A stretch of DNA of 31,340 nucleotides from positions 1 to 31,340 of the forward strand of contig DJPX01000009.1 in NCBI GenBank assembly GCA_002438635.1. The letters run 5' to 3'. Below, one piece after another: positions 8,329 through 17,143 of the stretch. Made by a program: the position numbers and the translations under genes. Position 1 is the first letter of the stretch. Each line of letters begins with the position of its first letter. The DNA comes from Bacteroidales bacterium UBA6401 (GTDB taxonomy: Bacteria > Bacteroidota > Bacteroidia > Bacteroidales > UBA932). A model generated the notes under the pieces. The model made no database searches. It worked only from the letters and a program-made list of their open reading frames with translations, and had not been told where the DNA came from.

Positions 8329-9909
8329 ATGAGATCTATTAATTCACTAGTGGTTTTATGTTTGGCCACGCTTTCTTTCTCTTGCACTCCCAAAGAGGAA
8401 GAAGGAGAAAAACATTATGCTCCGTTAAAAAACCCTACGAAATTCAATCTCGAACAGGTAGAGTTTTCATCGCAGGTGAATTTGACTTGGCAGGATAACT
8501 GTGATAATGAAGTTGGTTATGATGTTTATGTTAAACCAGCGAAAGGAGAAGTAAAAAAAATTGCTTCTCTTCCTGCAGATGCCAATAGTTATGAAATTAA
8601 AGATGAGTTAAAACAAGGACAGACATATTCTATCGGCATTCAAGCCATAAGTGGAGGCCCTATGCTTTCTTCTCAAGTTATTTATAAGGAGATAGCTCTT
8701 TTTGATTATTCGCTTCTCCCAGTAGCGGAACTCTCTTCCGAGGTGGAATATACTCCTACTTCTGCTTTGTTGAACTTCACGCTCGGAAAATCTAAATCTT
8801 ATCCTGAAAAGTCGTGGGGATTGTGTTGGAGTTCGGATCATACACCTACTATAGAAGATGCGCATGCACATGGGCCCAAAACCACTACTGTAAGGTTATA
8901 TCAAGCCATACCTAATACGGGCATCGAATATGGTAAGGCATATAAAGTAAGAGCATATACAGTTACTGAAAAAGGCGTCACATATAGTAATGAGGTTGAA
9001 ATCAAGTTGGAAAATGAGCCTGAAGCTATTTCATTTAACTGGAAAGAGATTAAATTTGACAATATGCCGAAGGATATCGAAGTTTATAAGACTGAAGATA
9101 ATTTAAATGGTAGGCCTTTCAATGCATGGTATGCAATAGCTGATGTAACTAAAGGAAATGTGGAATTCCGAATGGAGTTTAGTGCTACGGCTAAAACTCT
9201 AGAAGAATTCTATACAGATGAAAACTATGTCATGACAAACGCCGGATACTTTAACATGAAAACAGGCGTGACAGGAGACTTCCATGTTAGCGAGGGTGTT
9301 ATTTCTCCTTCTACAGGAATGCCTACGCTTCGAGGGACTTTCGGTGTTGATAAGAATCAAAAGCCATCTGCAGTATGGGCTGCAAGGGATAGCGAGAATG
9401 TAACATATTACTACGATTCTCCTATGATGAATATCGAAGGAAAAGCCACATACGATGCTGTTTCTGCTGATTATCCTACACAGTCTCATAGTTGGAATCC
9501 ATATTATGCTATGAGTGCTGGTCCACTTCTAGTTAAGAATGGAAAGGTGGTTACGGATGTTACCATGGAAGATGGAAAGTTCGTGCGTAATTATGAAATT
9601 ATTGCAAGTGACATTTTCACGAATTCATCAATTACCCCAGATCGTACAGCAGTGGGTTACACAGAAGATGGTAAGATAATACTACTTGTATGCGATGGCC
9701 GTATAACTGCAAGTAAAGGTGCAAGCATAGTAGAAATAGCCCAGATAATGAAAGGATTGGGCTGTGTCGGTGCTGTTAATTTCGATGGAGGTGGTTCTAC
9801 TGCTATGACCGTACTTGGGACTCGCCAGAATTCACTTTTAAGCAATACCTCGGGTGGCACTGAGAATCGCGCAGTGGGTTCAGTTATGGGTTTTTATAAG
9901 AAGAAGTAA
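8329..9909 (+). CDS. Lipoprotein with two Fn3-like domains and an NAGPA/DUF2233 phosphodiester glycosidase domain
   Basis: A 526-residue lipoprotein (lipobox SFSC, acylated Cys 19). Two fibronectin-III/Ig-like domains span about 35-125 and 130-227, the second with the GLCWSSDHTPT pattern common in Bacteroidota. The C-terminal half (about 240-526) is the NAGPA/DUF2233 fold: NAGYF (304-308), DRTAVGY (438-444) and NFDGGGS (484-490), the conserved sites of the family. The human relative is the mannose-6-phosphate uncovering enzyme, which removes GlcNAc from a phosphodiester; bacterial members are thought to cleave similar glycosyl-phosphodiesters. Neighbouring GH89 and GH20 activities on GlcNAc make a GlcNAc-1-phosphate linkage a sensible target (inference). 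The protein lies 21 bases after the DUF6259 gene and is probably displayed at the cell surface. Confidence 0.85.
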   Translation: MRSINSLVVLCLATLSFSCTPKEEEGEKHYAPLKNPTKFNLEQVEFSSQVNLTWQDNCDNEVGYDVYVKPAKGEVKKIASLPADANSYEIKDELKQGQTYSIGIQAISGGPMLSSQVIYKEIALFDYSLLPVAELSSEVEYTPTSALLNFTLGKSKSYPEKSWGLCWSSDHTPTIEDAHAHGPKTTTVRLYQAIPNTGIEYGKAYKVRAYTVTEKGVTYSNEVEIKLENEPEAISFNWKEIKFDNMPKDIEVYKTEDNLNGRPFNAWYAIADVTKGNVEFRMEFSATAKTLEEFYTDENYVMTNAGYFNMKTGVTGDFHVSEGVISPSTGMPTLRGTFGVDKNQKPSAVWAARDSENVTYYYDSPMMNIEGKATYDAVSADYPTQSHSWNPYYAMSAGPLLVKNGKVVTDVTMEDGKFVRNYEIIASDIFTNSSITPDRTAVGYTEDGKIILLVCDGRITASKGASIVEIAQIMKGLGCVGAVNFDGGGSTAMTVLGTRQNSLLSNTSGGTENRAVGSVMGFYKKK

Positions 9910-9921
9910 AATTATAACATT

Positions 9922-10605
9922 ATGAAAACACAGAGTACATATCTTGCTAGTACTTCTCTTTTGAAAGCAAGAGTCGATGATATTTTCGGTTCGTGGCTTG
10001 ATGTTTCCTTAGTGGGACTTCCTGAAAATAAGTCTTATACTTTATGGAAAGAGATTGTTAAAGTACTATCGTCTTTAGAAAAGGTGTTTGATGGTAGTCG
10101 TAAAGATAGTGAAGTTTCTGTGTTGAATGCTTCAAAGGTTGATATAGAAACAAGTGAAATGATGAAAGAGGCTCTTAATATATGTGAGTCTTATTTAATC
10201 AAGACTAAGGGCCTTTTCAATGTTTCACACGGAGATAATCAGTATTTGGATTTTTCTGGTTTTATCATAGGATATGCTCTACAGAATATAGTGAACATCA
10301 TAAAAAAAGGCAAGGTAAAAGATGCTTTTTTGAATTTTGGAGATCAGGAGATTTATGCCTTAGGTCATAAGCCATTTTGTGACTCGTGGCCGTATACAAT
10401 AGGAAATCCAGAAGAAATAGAGTCTATAGAGGTAAAAAATGAAGCTGTTGCTTTTTCTCATGTCGATGACGGCAGGCTGTTTTCTGTTCGCACAAAAGAT
10501 CCACTTGAAGCGCGAATTCTTTCTTTGGTACTTCCTAAGGCCACGGAATCTCAGCGTCACGAGATGTCATATAGCTTTAAAAAAATAGAAGAAAAATACT
10601 ATTAA
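9922..10605 (+). CDS. Degenerate ApbE-like protein (probable pseudoenzyme)
   Basis: A 227-residue protein without a signal peptide. The outline follows ApbE flavin transferases: LEKVFDGSRKDSEVSVLNA (about 52-70, equivalent to the xxFSxyxxdSExxxLN region), GLFNVSHGD (97-105), SGFIIGYAL (112-120) in place of the usual GAxxKGYxxD, and LNFGDQE (137-143) in place of NLGGD. The Lys and Asp of the KGYxxD site and the second Gly of the GGD site are missing, and the C-terminal metal-binding segment is not evident. ApbE normally attaches FMN to Thr residues of exported proteins and is about 330 residues with a lipoprotein signal. This copy is short and lacks these residues, so it is unlikely to be a standard flavin transferase. 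It closes the plus-strand PUL unit. Confidence 0.6.
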   Translation: MKTQSTYLASTSLLKARVDDIFGSWLDVSLVGLPENKSYTLWKEIVKVLSSLEKVFDGSRKDSEVSVLNASKVDIETSEMMKEALNICESYLIKTKGLFNVSHGDNQYLDFSGFIIGYALQNIVNIIKKGKVKDAFLNFGDQEIYALGHKPFCDSWPYTIGNPEEIESIEVKNEAVAFSHVDDGRLFSVRTKDPLEARILSLVLPKATESQRHEMSYSFKKIEEKYY

Positions 10606-10707
10606 GTTACTTTAAAAAAAATAACCTGCATCATCTTAGTAAATCTTTTTGGTTCCTCGAAAATCTAATGCTAATCTGACGCAACTTATTTGTTTCAAGT
10701 TACTAAA

Positions 10708-10736
10708 AGAGGGCCTTTTAAAGGCCCTCTCTTTTA
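10708..10736. terminator. Bidirectional terminator between converging PUL halves
   Basis: AGAGGGCCT (10708-10716) pairs with AGGCCCTCT (10722-10730) around a 5-base loop. T-rich sequence follows on the plus side and A-rich sequence precedes it, so it can stop transcripts from both directions. It sits between the ApbE-like stop and the esterase stop. Confidence 0.8.
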
Positions 10737-11909
10737 TTTTAGATAGTCATTTATCCATTCATATCGTTCTTTACAAATAGTGTCGTGCCACTCTTTCCAA
10801 TATCGTGGCTTTGGCTCATCGTGGTAACGATACGGGCTGGGTTTGATGGTTATGTCTTTACTTGGACATACGTTTAGCCCTGCATAAATGGCGGAAGGTA
10901 GGCAGGTCCTGTCCATAAGGCCAATTTCCACCCAAAACTTAGCCTTACTTCGTGCCAAAAAATTGCATCCGTCAAAATATTTCATTACGGCAATCCCTTG
11001 CTCACTTGTTGCAAATTGTTTGAATACAAATGGCCAACTATCTTCTCCTGCTGGGGTTACACTTCCGGCGCTATTACACCATGCCGGGACTATTCCTACC
11101 ACAGCACTCACTCTTTTGTCTAAACCGGCAAGAGCGAAAGCTTGTGCGCCTCCTTGACTCTGTCCATAGGCCAATACCCTTTTTCCGTCCCATTCTTTTA
11201 AAGTGCAGGTGAAATCGAGAGCTCTTACTGCACGAAGATACATATTCTTGAAGAAGAATGTTTCTGGGCTATCTGATGGTCTTCTGGAGTAATCTTTCAA
11301 TTCTCCGTTCTCAAGGTCTTTATAATACTGCTCATCCTGGTCGTTAAGCATGCCGAAAGCATTGAAATCTACACAAATAGCTCCATTGCCCCATGCCGCC
11401 ATGTCCATGGTTTGAGCTGGGTTACTTCTACACCAGTTTCCACTGACGCCAGCTGCATGCATGAATACTACGATTGGTAGCGACTTTTTCTTAGCATTCC
11501 TAGGCATAGCTATATAGCCTCGTACAGGAGTATTATCTACGCAATCAAGAGTCATCTCATAACAGATAAAGTTTTTGTTGTCCTTTCCTTCTACATGGAC
11601 TTCTTTTAAGACGGCATTCATAGGTAGTCGTCTCATTTTTCTTTTTTCTTTGTTCCAGAATTTATCAAAGTCTTTTGGACATGGAATGGCCTGCTTAAAA
11701 TCCTGCGGATCTACTATCCATCCTATTTCGGTATCAGCGTATTCGAATTTGATGGTTTGTGGCCCAGTATAGACTTTTTCATGAACGAGTGTTGTGACGT
11801 TGTTTTCACTAGCGTAGACACGAACCGTGTCTCCGCTTTGATAAACTCCATCGGCTTTGTTCAGACTTAAAAGAACAAGAGCTGAAAGTAAGGTACTTAA
11901 GAACATCAT
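10734..11909 (-). CDS. CE7-like acetyl esterase (acetyl xylan esterase family)
   Basis: A 391-residue secreted alpha/beta-hydrolase with a signal peptide (about 1-20) and an N-terminal beta region. The AXE1/CE7 pattern is clear: PCPKDFDKFW (76-85), an HAAG oxyanion-type turn (151-154), GQSQGG with nucleophile Ser251, GLMDRTC with Asp333, and PYRYHDE with His363 as the likely triad. CE7 enzymes remove acetyl groups from sugars. In this PUL the substrate is more likely an O-acetylated amino sugar or oligosaccharide than xylan (inference). Its ATG overlaps the stop of the GH89-GH20 gene by 3 bases, so the two are coupled. It is the last gene of the minus-strand unit. Confidence 0.85.
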   Translation of the reverse strand: MMFLSTLLSALVLLSLNKADGVYQSGDTVRVYASENNVTTLVHEKVYTGPQTIKFEYADTEIGWIVDPQDFKQAIPCPKDFDKFWNKEKRKMRRLPMNAVLKEVHVEGKDNKNFICYEMTLDCVDNTPVRGYIAMPRNAKKKSLPIVVFMHAAGVSGNWCRSNPAQTMDMAAWGNGAICVDFNAFGMLNDQDEQYYKDLENGELKDYSRRPSDSPETFFFKNMYLRAVRALDFTCTLKEWDGKRVLAYGQSQGGAQAFALAGLDKRVSAVVGIVPAWCNSAGSVTPAGEDSWPFVFKQFATSEQGIAVMKYFDGCNFLARSKAKFWVEIGLMDRTCLPSAIYAGLNVCPSKDITIKPSPYRYHDEPKPRYWKEWHDTICKERYEWINDYLK

Positions 11910-14900
11910 TCTATTGGTGGATTTTGAAATGCATAATCTGCATAGTTATAGTTTCTACTTTTATATAGAGGTATAAGTGAATCTTCAATGCGTTTTACGA
12001 AATCTTCATAAGAGGTTCTGTGTTCATCGCTCCATGCCACTTCGCTAAGTGCAGCAAGCCTAGGGAGTAACATGTGTAGAGCTTGTTTATAATCAGGGAT
12101 ATATTCAGTCCAGAGGTTACACTGAATACCCTTTATATATTTTTCTTCGTCTGGTGTAAGTTGATCAAAAGGATCAAAACTATAACTTTTCTTTAGAGAA
12201 GTATAACCTCCTATGGCTAGTGGCTCATCATTCTTTTGGGGATCAGCCGTTTGAAAATGATCGAGATAATAGTAGGTAGATGGCGTCATTATTACGTCAT
12301 TGCCTAATTTAGCAGCTTCTATTCCACCTTTTGTCCCTCTCCATGACATTACAGTTGCTGTTTTTGTAACACCACCTTCAAGAATCTCATCCCATCCGAT
12401 GATTTTACGCCCCTTAGTATTAAGGTAATCCTCGATTCTTCTTATAAAATAGCTCTGCAGTTCTTTTTCATCTTTTAGACCTTCATCTTTTATCCTTTTT
12501 TGACAAGCCGGGCAAGCTTCCCAGCGGGTCTTACGAGCTTCATCTCCGCCTATATGTATATATTCGCTAGGGAATATTTCACATATTTCATCAAGTACAT
12601 CTTCTAGGAATTTGAAAGTCTCTTCTTTTCCAGCGCAGAATAATTCAGGACTTACTCCCCATCTTGTCCAAACCTCGTAGTCATGTTCTGCTCCTAGACA
12701 GCCAAGTTCATGATAACTGGCAAGAGCAGCTTGAGCATGACCAGGCATCTCTATTTCTGGTATTACTGTAATCTGGCGATTTGCGGCGTATTCGACGACT
12801 TCGCGAGCTTGTTCCTGTGTATAGTGTCCTTCGTATGGTATGCCATCGTATCCTATCATTGCATACAGTGGGCCAATCAGGGTTTCCTTTCGTTTTGATC
12901 CGACTTCGATCAATTTAGGATATTTTTTTATTTCTATCCTCCAACCTTGATCTTCTGTAAGGTGCCAATGAAATGTATTTATCTTATGTAGCGCAAGTAT
13001 GTCTATGTAGTCTTTAACTTCATCGACTGAAAAGAAGTGTCGGCATACATCGAAATGCGCTCCTCGATATCCAAAGGCTGGGGAGTCTTCTATATGCATT
13101 CCGTGTATCTGATTTGGATTCTGTTTGGTGAGTTGAAGTATCGTCATGAGTCCATTCCATACGCCATGCTTTGAGCCTCCGCGGATTTCTATTTTCCCTT
13201 CAAAGGGTTTGCTATCCAATGTGTATGCTTCTTTTTCGAGGGTAGAGTCAAGATAAAGAACCAGTTGTGCTTTCTTCTCGTTAGAAGCACTCTTCCACAC
13301 TTTTGCTCCATATTTGTCATTCAATTCATTGAATGTGCCAATGAGTTCTTTTAATTCAGGGGTACTGGCAAAGATGGCAGCATCTGCACTTAATGGGATA
13401 TTTCCATGGGTTTTAACAACTATTGATGGTTCCGGTACAATTGAAATTGACGAGCGGTCGATTATTCCTAATTCGCATGCTATTTTGCATGCAGTGTTGT
13501 AGGCATCTTTGTCTGATTCAGTCCATTCAAGCTTATGTGAAGGTTCTCCGAATGCCAATTCGAACTCTCTTACGCGTTTTTCGAATGCTTTTTGGTCGAA
13601 TTTTGGTCCTGTACCTTCTACGTCGGCTATAATTTCTTTCCAGAACATTTCCCATCTTGCGCGGTAGTAGTTGTGTACAAGCCCGCTCCATTGACGATTG
13701 GCGTAATCGGTAAGTTGACCTGTGCCACCCCATGAGGTAAGGATAACACGGGCGCAATTCTCGTAGTAATCTTTTTCTTGTGGTGTATCTCCCCAGTTTC
13801 TAGATTGATCTATCCAGTTTTTAAGCGAGAATGCACTATGGCACGAAAGCAATTCTTCCCAGAGGTCGTAAAGATGCCTCATGTTATCCGCATGTCTTTT
13901 CAATCCTTCAAGATCTCGCTTGTAATAACATTGGGTAAAGGCATCTCTTTCAGAAGGAAATGCTAATTTTATAACTTCGGATCCTATATTTACAACATCG
14001 AATTTGTACCAATCCGTATCGTATGGGCTTTCTAGTAGTAGCGCCCACACTTTTGCGATTTGTTCAAATGTATAAGGAACTTCAGGAAGCGTAGTCCATC
14101 TCCAATGACCCTCCAGGCATGGGTGAATGCATGCTATAGGGCATATACCTGAATAAGTGGTCTTTACATATATTTCGTCTGCAAGTAGTTTGAAAGCATT
14201 TTGAATGCTTGGATCTTCTTTTCCCACATGTCTATTGGCAAGTGTTTTAAGCCACTGCTCGTCACTTTGCTCTAAATCCCATGCTCTGTCCAAGACATAT
14301 TCATAGAGCCATTGGCTTACACCGAATCCTTCGAGTGTTCCACCTAAGCCCATCAGATTGTCTCCTCCGTATTGGTATACATCAGAAATTCGACGACTAA
14401 GCTCGTGAAAATCTCCAGATAAGTTAGTATTGCCACCGAAATTTCCTAAGAAACAGAAGTAGTAAGGCTGTCCATAAAAATTCTGGTTGATTTTGTAAAT
14501 CTCTGCTTCATCGCAGAAGTAATCCAGCATAGCGACTTTCCCATCAGGAACAGCCTTTAGATAAGCTTTTACATTTTCCGGTTTCCAGTGTTTTTGATCA
14601 AAATAAAGCATCCATCCAACTTGTAGCCAAACTGCCTGTGGGTCAGCTGCTTCAAGAGTTTCATAAACATGATGTGAAATGCGGGCTAAAACCTCTGGAT
14701 CCCAATCATCGCCTTCTATGTCTTCAAAGAAATCTACTTCATTGAAAATATCAAGTCCATAAACATGACTAGTACCATACATCTTGGTCTGTTCTTCGAT
14801 CCATACCTTTTGTATTTCGGCAAACAGTGGATCACCCGGGTCTAAAAACCAACATCCATATTCATCTTCAAAGCCATCCCATTTAGTCACTTCCTTTATA

Positions 14901-15664
14901 TGTGCCTTAGGGTAACGCTTGGCAAATGCTGCTGGAACCTTGCCATTGAATGCTGGAAGGACAGGTTTCATGTCCAGTTCGCGTTCGCGTTGAAGGATTC
15001 TTATCTGAAGGGCTTTCTGTCGGTCAATGAATTTTTGAGGAAGTGGACCTTTCCATCGGTCAATATCCATCATCCTATTCCATGGAAGAAATGGAGGCCC
15101 GGTGAAACTTTCCCTTATTTCGTCTTGCTCAAGTCCGAAATGCTCCCACACTTTCATCATCACCGCTTCTTCTCCTGTGATGTTAAGTGGCTGAGTAACT
15201 CCGTTAAGGGCCATCCAGTCTATCATCCACGACCATTCTTTCCATCCCCACCAAGGCATAGTATAACCATAAGTGCAGTAGTTGAGAAAGAACCTGTCTT
15301 TTGCTTTTGCTTCATGAGAAATTTTCGCCGGAACAGAAGGAAGTTTTTCTGGCATATATAGAGGGTCAGCGACATTCCATGATACCGTAGTAAGGCAGTA
15401 ATTCTTTAGATAATAATTGAGTCCGAAAGCCATGGAGTTAGCGTTGTTGCCTCCGATTACTATTTTGTCTCCTTTGCTTTCAAGTGTAAAACAGTCGGTA
15501 CTATCTTCAAGATGTACGAACTTTATATGAGAAGAGTGCTTGGGAATCACTCTTTGGGCCAAATCCTTCGCAGCTTTGACTTCCGGATCTGAGTTGCACG
15601 CGCATACAGAAAGCGCAAGGATGGTCATTAGGGTGAAAAAATGTTTTATATTGTGATTTTTCAT
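11906..15664 (-). CDS. GH89-GH20 fusion: alpha-N-acetylglucosaminidase plus beta-N-acetylhexosaminidase
   Basis: A 1252-residue lipoprotein (signal 1-20, Cys21 or Cys23). The N-terminal part (about 30-720) is GH89: an N-terminal small domain, then GWKEWSWMIDWMALNGVTQP, YGLDIFNEV with Glu309, and GGTLEGFG with Glu445. These Glu residues sit where the human NAGLU catalytic pair (E316, E446) sits in sequence order. The C-terminal part (about 745-1252) is GH20: YRGAHFDVCRHFF, WHLTEDQGWRIEI, EIEMPGHAQAA, HIGGDEA with the substrate-assisted Asp1041-Glu1042 pair, GWDEILEGG, and LWTEYI. The enzyme should remove both alpha- and beta-linked terminal HexNAc. Both catalytic sets look intact. It lies between the DUF4855 gene (24-base gap) and the esterase (3-base overlap). 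Confidence 0.93.
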   Translation of the reverse strand: MKNHNIKHFFTLMTILALSVCACNSDPEVKAAKDLAQRVIPKHSSHIKFVHLEDSTDCFTLESKGDKIVIGGNNANSMAFGLNYYLKNYCLTTVSWNVADPLYMPEKLPSVPAKISHEAKAKDRFFLNYCTYGYTMPWWGWKEWSWMIDWMALNGVTQPLNITGEEAVMMKVWEHFGLEQDEIRESFTGPPFLPWNRMMDIDRWKGPLPQKFIDRQKALQIRILQRERELDMKPVLPAFNGKVPAAFAKRYPKAHIKEVTKWDGFEDEYGCWFLDPGDPLFAEIQKVWIEEQTKMYGTSHVYGLDIFNEVDFFEDIEGDDWDPEVLARISHHVYETLEAADPQAVWLQVGWMLYFDQKHWKPENVKAYLKAVPDGKVAMLDYFCDEAEIYKINQNFYGQPYYFCFLGNFGGNTNLSGDFHELSRRISDVYQYGGDNLMGLGGTLEGFGVSQWLYEYVLDRAWDLEQSDEQWLKTLANRHVGKEDPSIQNAFKLLADEIYVKTTYSGICPIACIHPCLEGHWRWTTLPEVPYTFEQIAKVWALLLESPYDTDWYKFDVVNIGSEVIKLAFPSERDAFTQCYYKRDLEGLKRHADNMRHLYDLWEELLSCHSAFSLKNWIDQSRNWGDTPQEKDYYENCARVILTSWGGTGQLTDYANRQWSGLVHNYYRARWEMFWKEIIADVEGTGPKFDQKAFEKRVREFELAFGEPSHKLEWTESDKDAYNTACKIACELGIIDRSSISIVPEPSIVVKTHGNIPLSADAAIFASTPELKELIGTFNELNDKYGAKVWKSASNEKKAQLVLYLDSTLEKEAYTLDSKPFEGKIEIRGGSKHGVWNGLMTILQLTKQNPNQIHGMHIEDSPAFGYRGAHFDVCRHFFSVDEVKDYIDILALHKINTFHWHLTEDQGWRIEIKKYPKLIEVGSKRKETLIGPLYAMIGYDGIPYEGHYTQEQAREVVEYAANRQITVIPEIEMPGHAQAALASYHELGCLGAEHDYEVWTRWGVSPELFCAGKEETFKFLEDVLDEICEIFPSEYIHIGGDEARKTRWEACPACQKRIKDEGLKDEKELQSYFIRRIEDYLNTKGRKIIGWDEILEGGVTKTATVMSWRGTKGGIEAAKLGNDVIMTPSTYYYLDHFQTADPQKNDEPLAIGGYTSLKKSYSFDPFDQLTPDEEKYIKGIQCNLWTEYIPDYKQALHMLLPRLAALSEVAWSDEHRTSYEDFVKRIEDSLIPLYKSRNYNYADYAFQNPPIE

Positions 15665-15688
15665 CTTTATTTTTTTTAAAAAGGTTAC

Positions 15689-17143
15689 TTAGTGGATGCT
15701 ACCTATTATGAAAAGACATAGGTCATTATATAATTGCTTATCTTTAGGATAGCTTGACGCGCTTAGTTCGTAAAAGTCGTTAGTGCCGAAGTAATAGGAT
15801 AATTCTCTTTTTCCATAGAGATTCATTTTTTTACACATGGACATATATTCATAGAATCGTGCGCGATATCCGTAGGAATCACTATTTTTCTCCAGTATCG
15901 CTTTATCAAACTCGAATTCCATTGACAGTCCTTCACTTAGAACCATAGCCATGTAGGAATTCATATCATACTCCGAGTGCCAGAAATAATTCGGCTGCAT
16001 CATTGCATAGTCGATACCGAATTGTTTCCAAAGTTGATGACCTCCGGCAGAGTTATAGGGGATCCATGTAAGGGTTTCGTTACAAGCATGTATATAGTTG
16101 CTGATTTCGGGATATATGTCTTCCCAGTGTTTGATTTCCGGACTCCATCCATATCCGGGAATTGCAAGATCTTCGCTTATAATGTAAAATCCTATGAATT
16201 CAAGGTTTTTATAATTAGCTTTATCCCATCTATCACGCACTTCATCTATGTACCATTTCATGGCAGCAAGTCTATCAACGGGTTTTTTGAAATCCATCTG
16301 CTTTCCATCTATGAAGCCCCAATAGGTTGTGCTGGAGTTCATATCTTTAAAGTTTTGATAGATAATAGGATCGGGAAGGGTGATAATTACTTTACGACCT
16401 GTCTTTGGATTGCCCATTTTCTCGGCTGCCTTTTCGACAGAACGGTCTAATGCGGCAAACCCATTTTCCCTATCAAACCAATAATCCATCAATTCTATCC
16501 ACGAATCTTTATCAGCGGAAGGCCGTCCATTACCAAGCATATAAGACATGTTGTTTTTAGTGTCTACAAATTCTATGGCAAGGAACGCATCGAAAAGCCA
16601 ATGCATTTTTCCTTCTACATCGGTATAACTAACATGATGATCGAACCTATCTTCATCCCATAGGAAGGGGGTCCGGTGTGCCGAGCCTCCGTAACATAAT
16701 GCCAGATTACTATATTTGGGCTTTTCGTTGCGATTTTTTTCCCAATCATATAACTTTTCTGGTCCAGTGATGGTGCTGAATTTCAATTTGTATATATTAC
16801 TTTTCTTCCCAGTACTATTGCTAGCTACTCCATAAAGAATATAGTTACACTCGGATGTTAGTCCAGTAATTTCGTATTCGCCATCTAGACAATGGTTTCC
16901 TTTGAGAATTATTTCCTCTGTGCTAGGTGCTGCTTCTGTACTTTTTAAACAGAGCAGATCCACGCCAGTGGCATTTATGCTTTCTATAAGAAAAGTCCCA
17001 CGAGTGGAAGACACTTCTATGGGGCTTATTCTCAAGGCAGGTTTTGCCTCATAAGAGGGCTTTCCTCCCTTTGATACACAGGAAAATGTTATCAAAGAGA
17101 GGGAAAGCACAATTAATAATCTACATCGACCAACCATCGGCAT
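15689..17143 (-). CDS. DUF4855 lipoprotein, probable glycosidase-like TIM barrel
   Basis: A 484-residue lipoprotein (lipobox TFSC, Cys22). An Ig-like domain (about 35-125) is followed by a DUF4855 barrel: NLALCYGGSAHRTPF, MHWLFDAFLAIEF (about 180-192), GFYIISED (318-325), MMQPNYF (381-387) and MEFEFD (408-413). DUF4855 has no assigned activity; acidic residues at the ends of barrel strands (E324/D325, E409/E411) are candidates for catalysis (inference). The start at 17143 lies inside the end of the preceding gene by 23 bases, with a second in-frame ATG at 17137. It is part of the minus-strand PUL unit, so a role on the same glycan is likely. Confidence 0.72.
   Translation of the reverse strand: MPMVGRCRLLIVLSLSLITFSCVSKGGKPSYEAKPALRISPIEVSSTRGTFLIESINATGVDLLCLKSTEAAPSTEEIILKGNHCLDGEYEITGLTSECNYILYGVASNSTGKKSNIYKLKFSTITGPEKLYDWEKNRNEKPKYSNLALCYGGSAHRTPFLWDEDRFDHHVSYTDVEGKMHWLFDAFLAIEFVDTKNNMSYMLGNGRPSADKDSWIELMDYWFDRENGFAALDRSVEKAAEKMGNPKTGRKVIITLPDPIIYQNFKDMNSSTTYWGFIDGKQMDFKKPVDRLAAMKWYIDEVRDRWDKANYKNLEFIGFYIISEDLAIPGYGWSPEIKHWEDIYPEISNYIHACNETLTWIPYNSAGGHQLWKQFGIDYAMMQPNYFWHSEYDMNSYMAMVLSEGLSMEFEFDKAILEKNSDSYGYRARFYEYMSMCKKMNLYGKRELSYYFGTNDFYELSASSYPKDKQLYNDLCLFIIGSIH

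Noticed and set aside
14900..15361. 153-codon plus-strand frame
   Set aside because: It is antisense to the conserved GH89 domain and shows no domain signs.
15977..16450. 157-codon plus-strand frame
   Set aside because: Antisense shadow of the DUF4855 gene.
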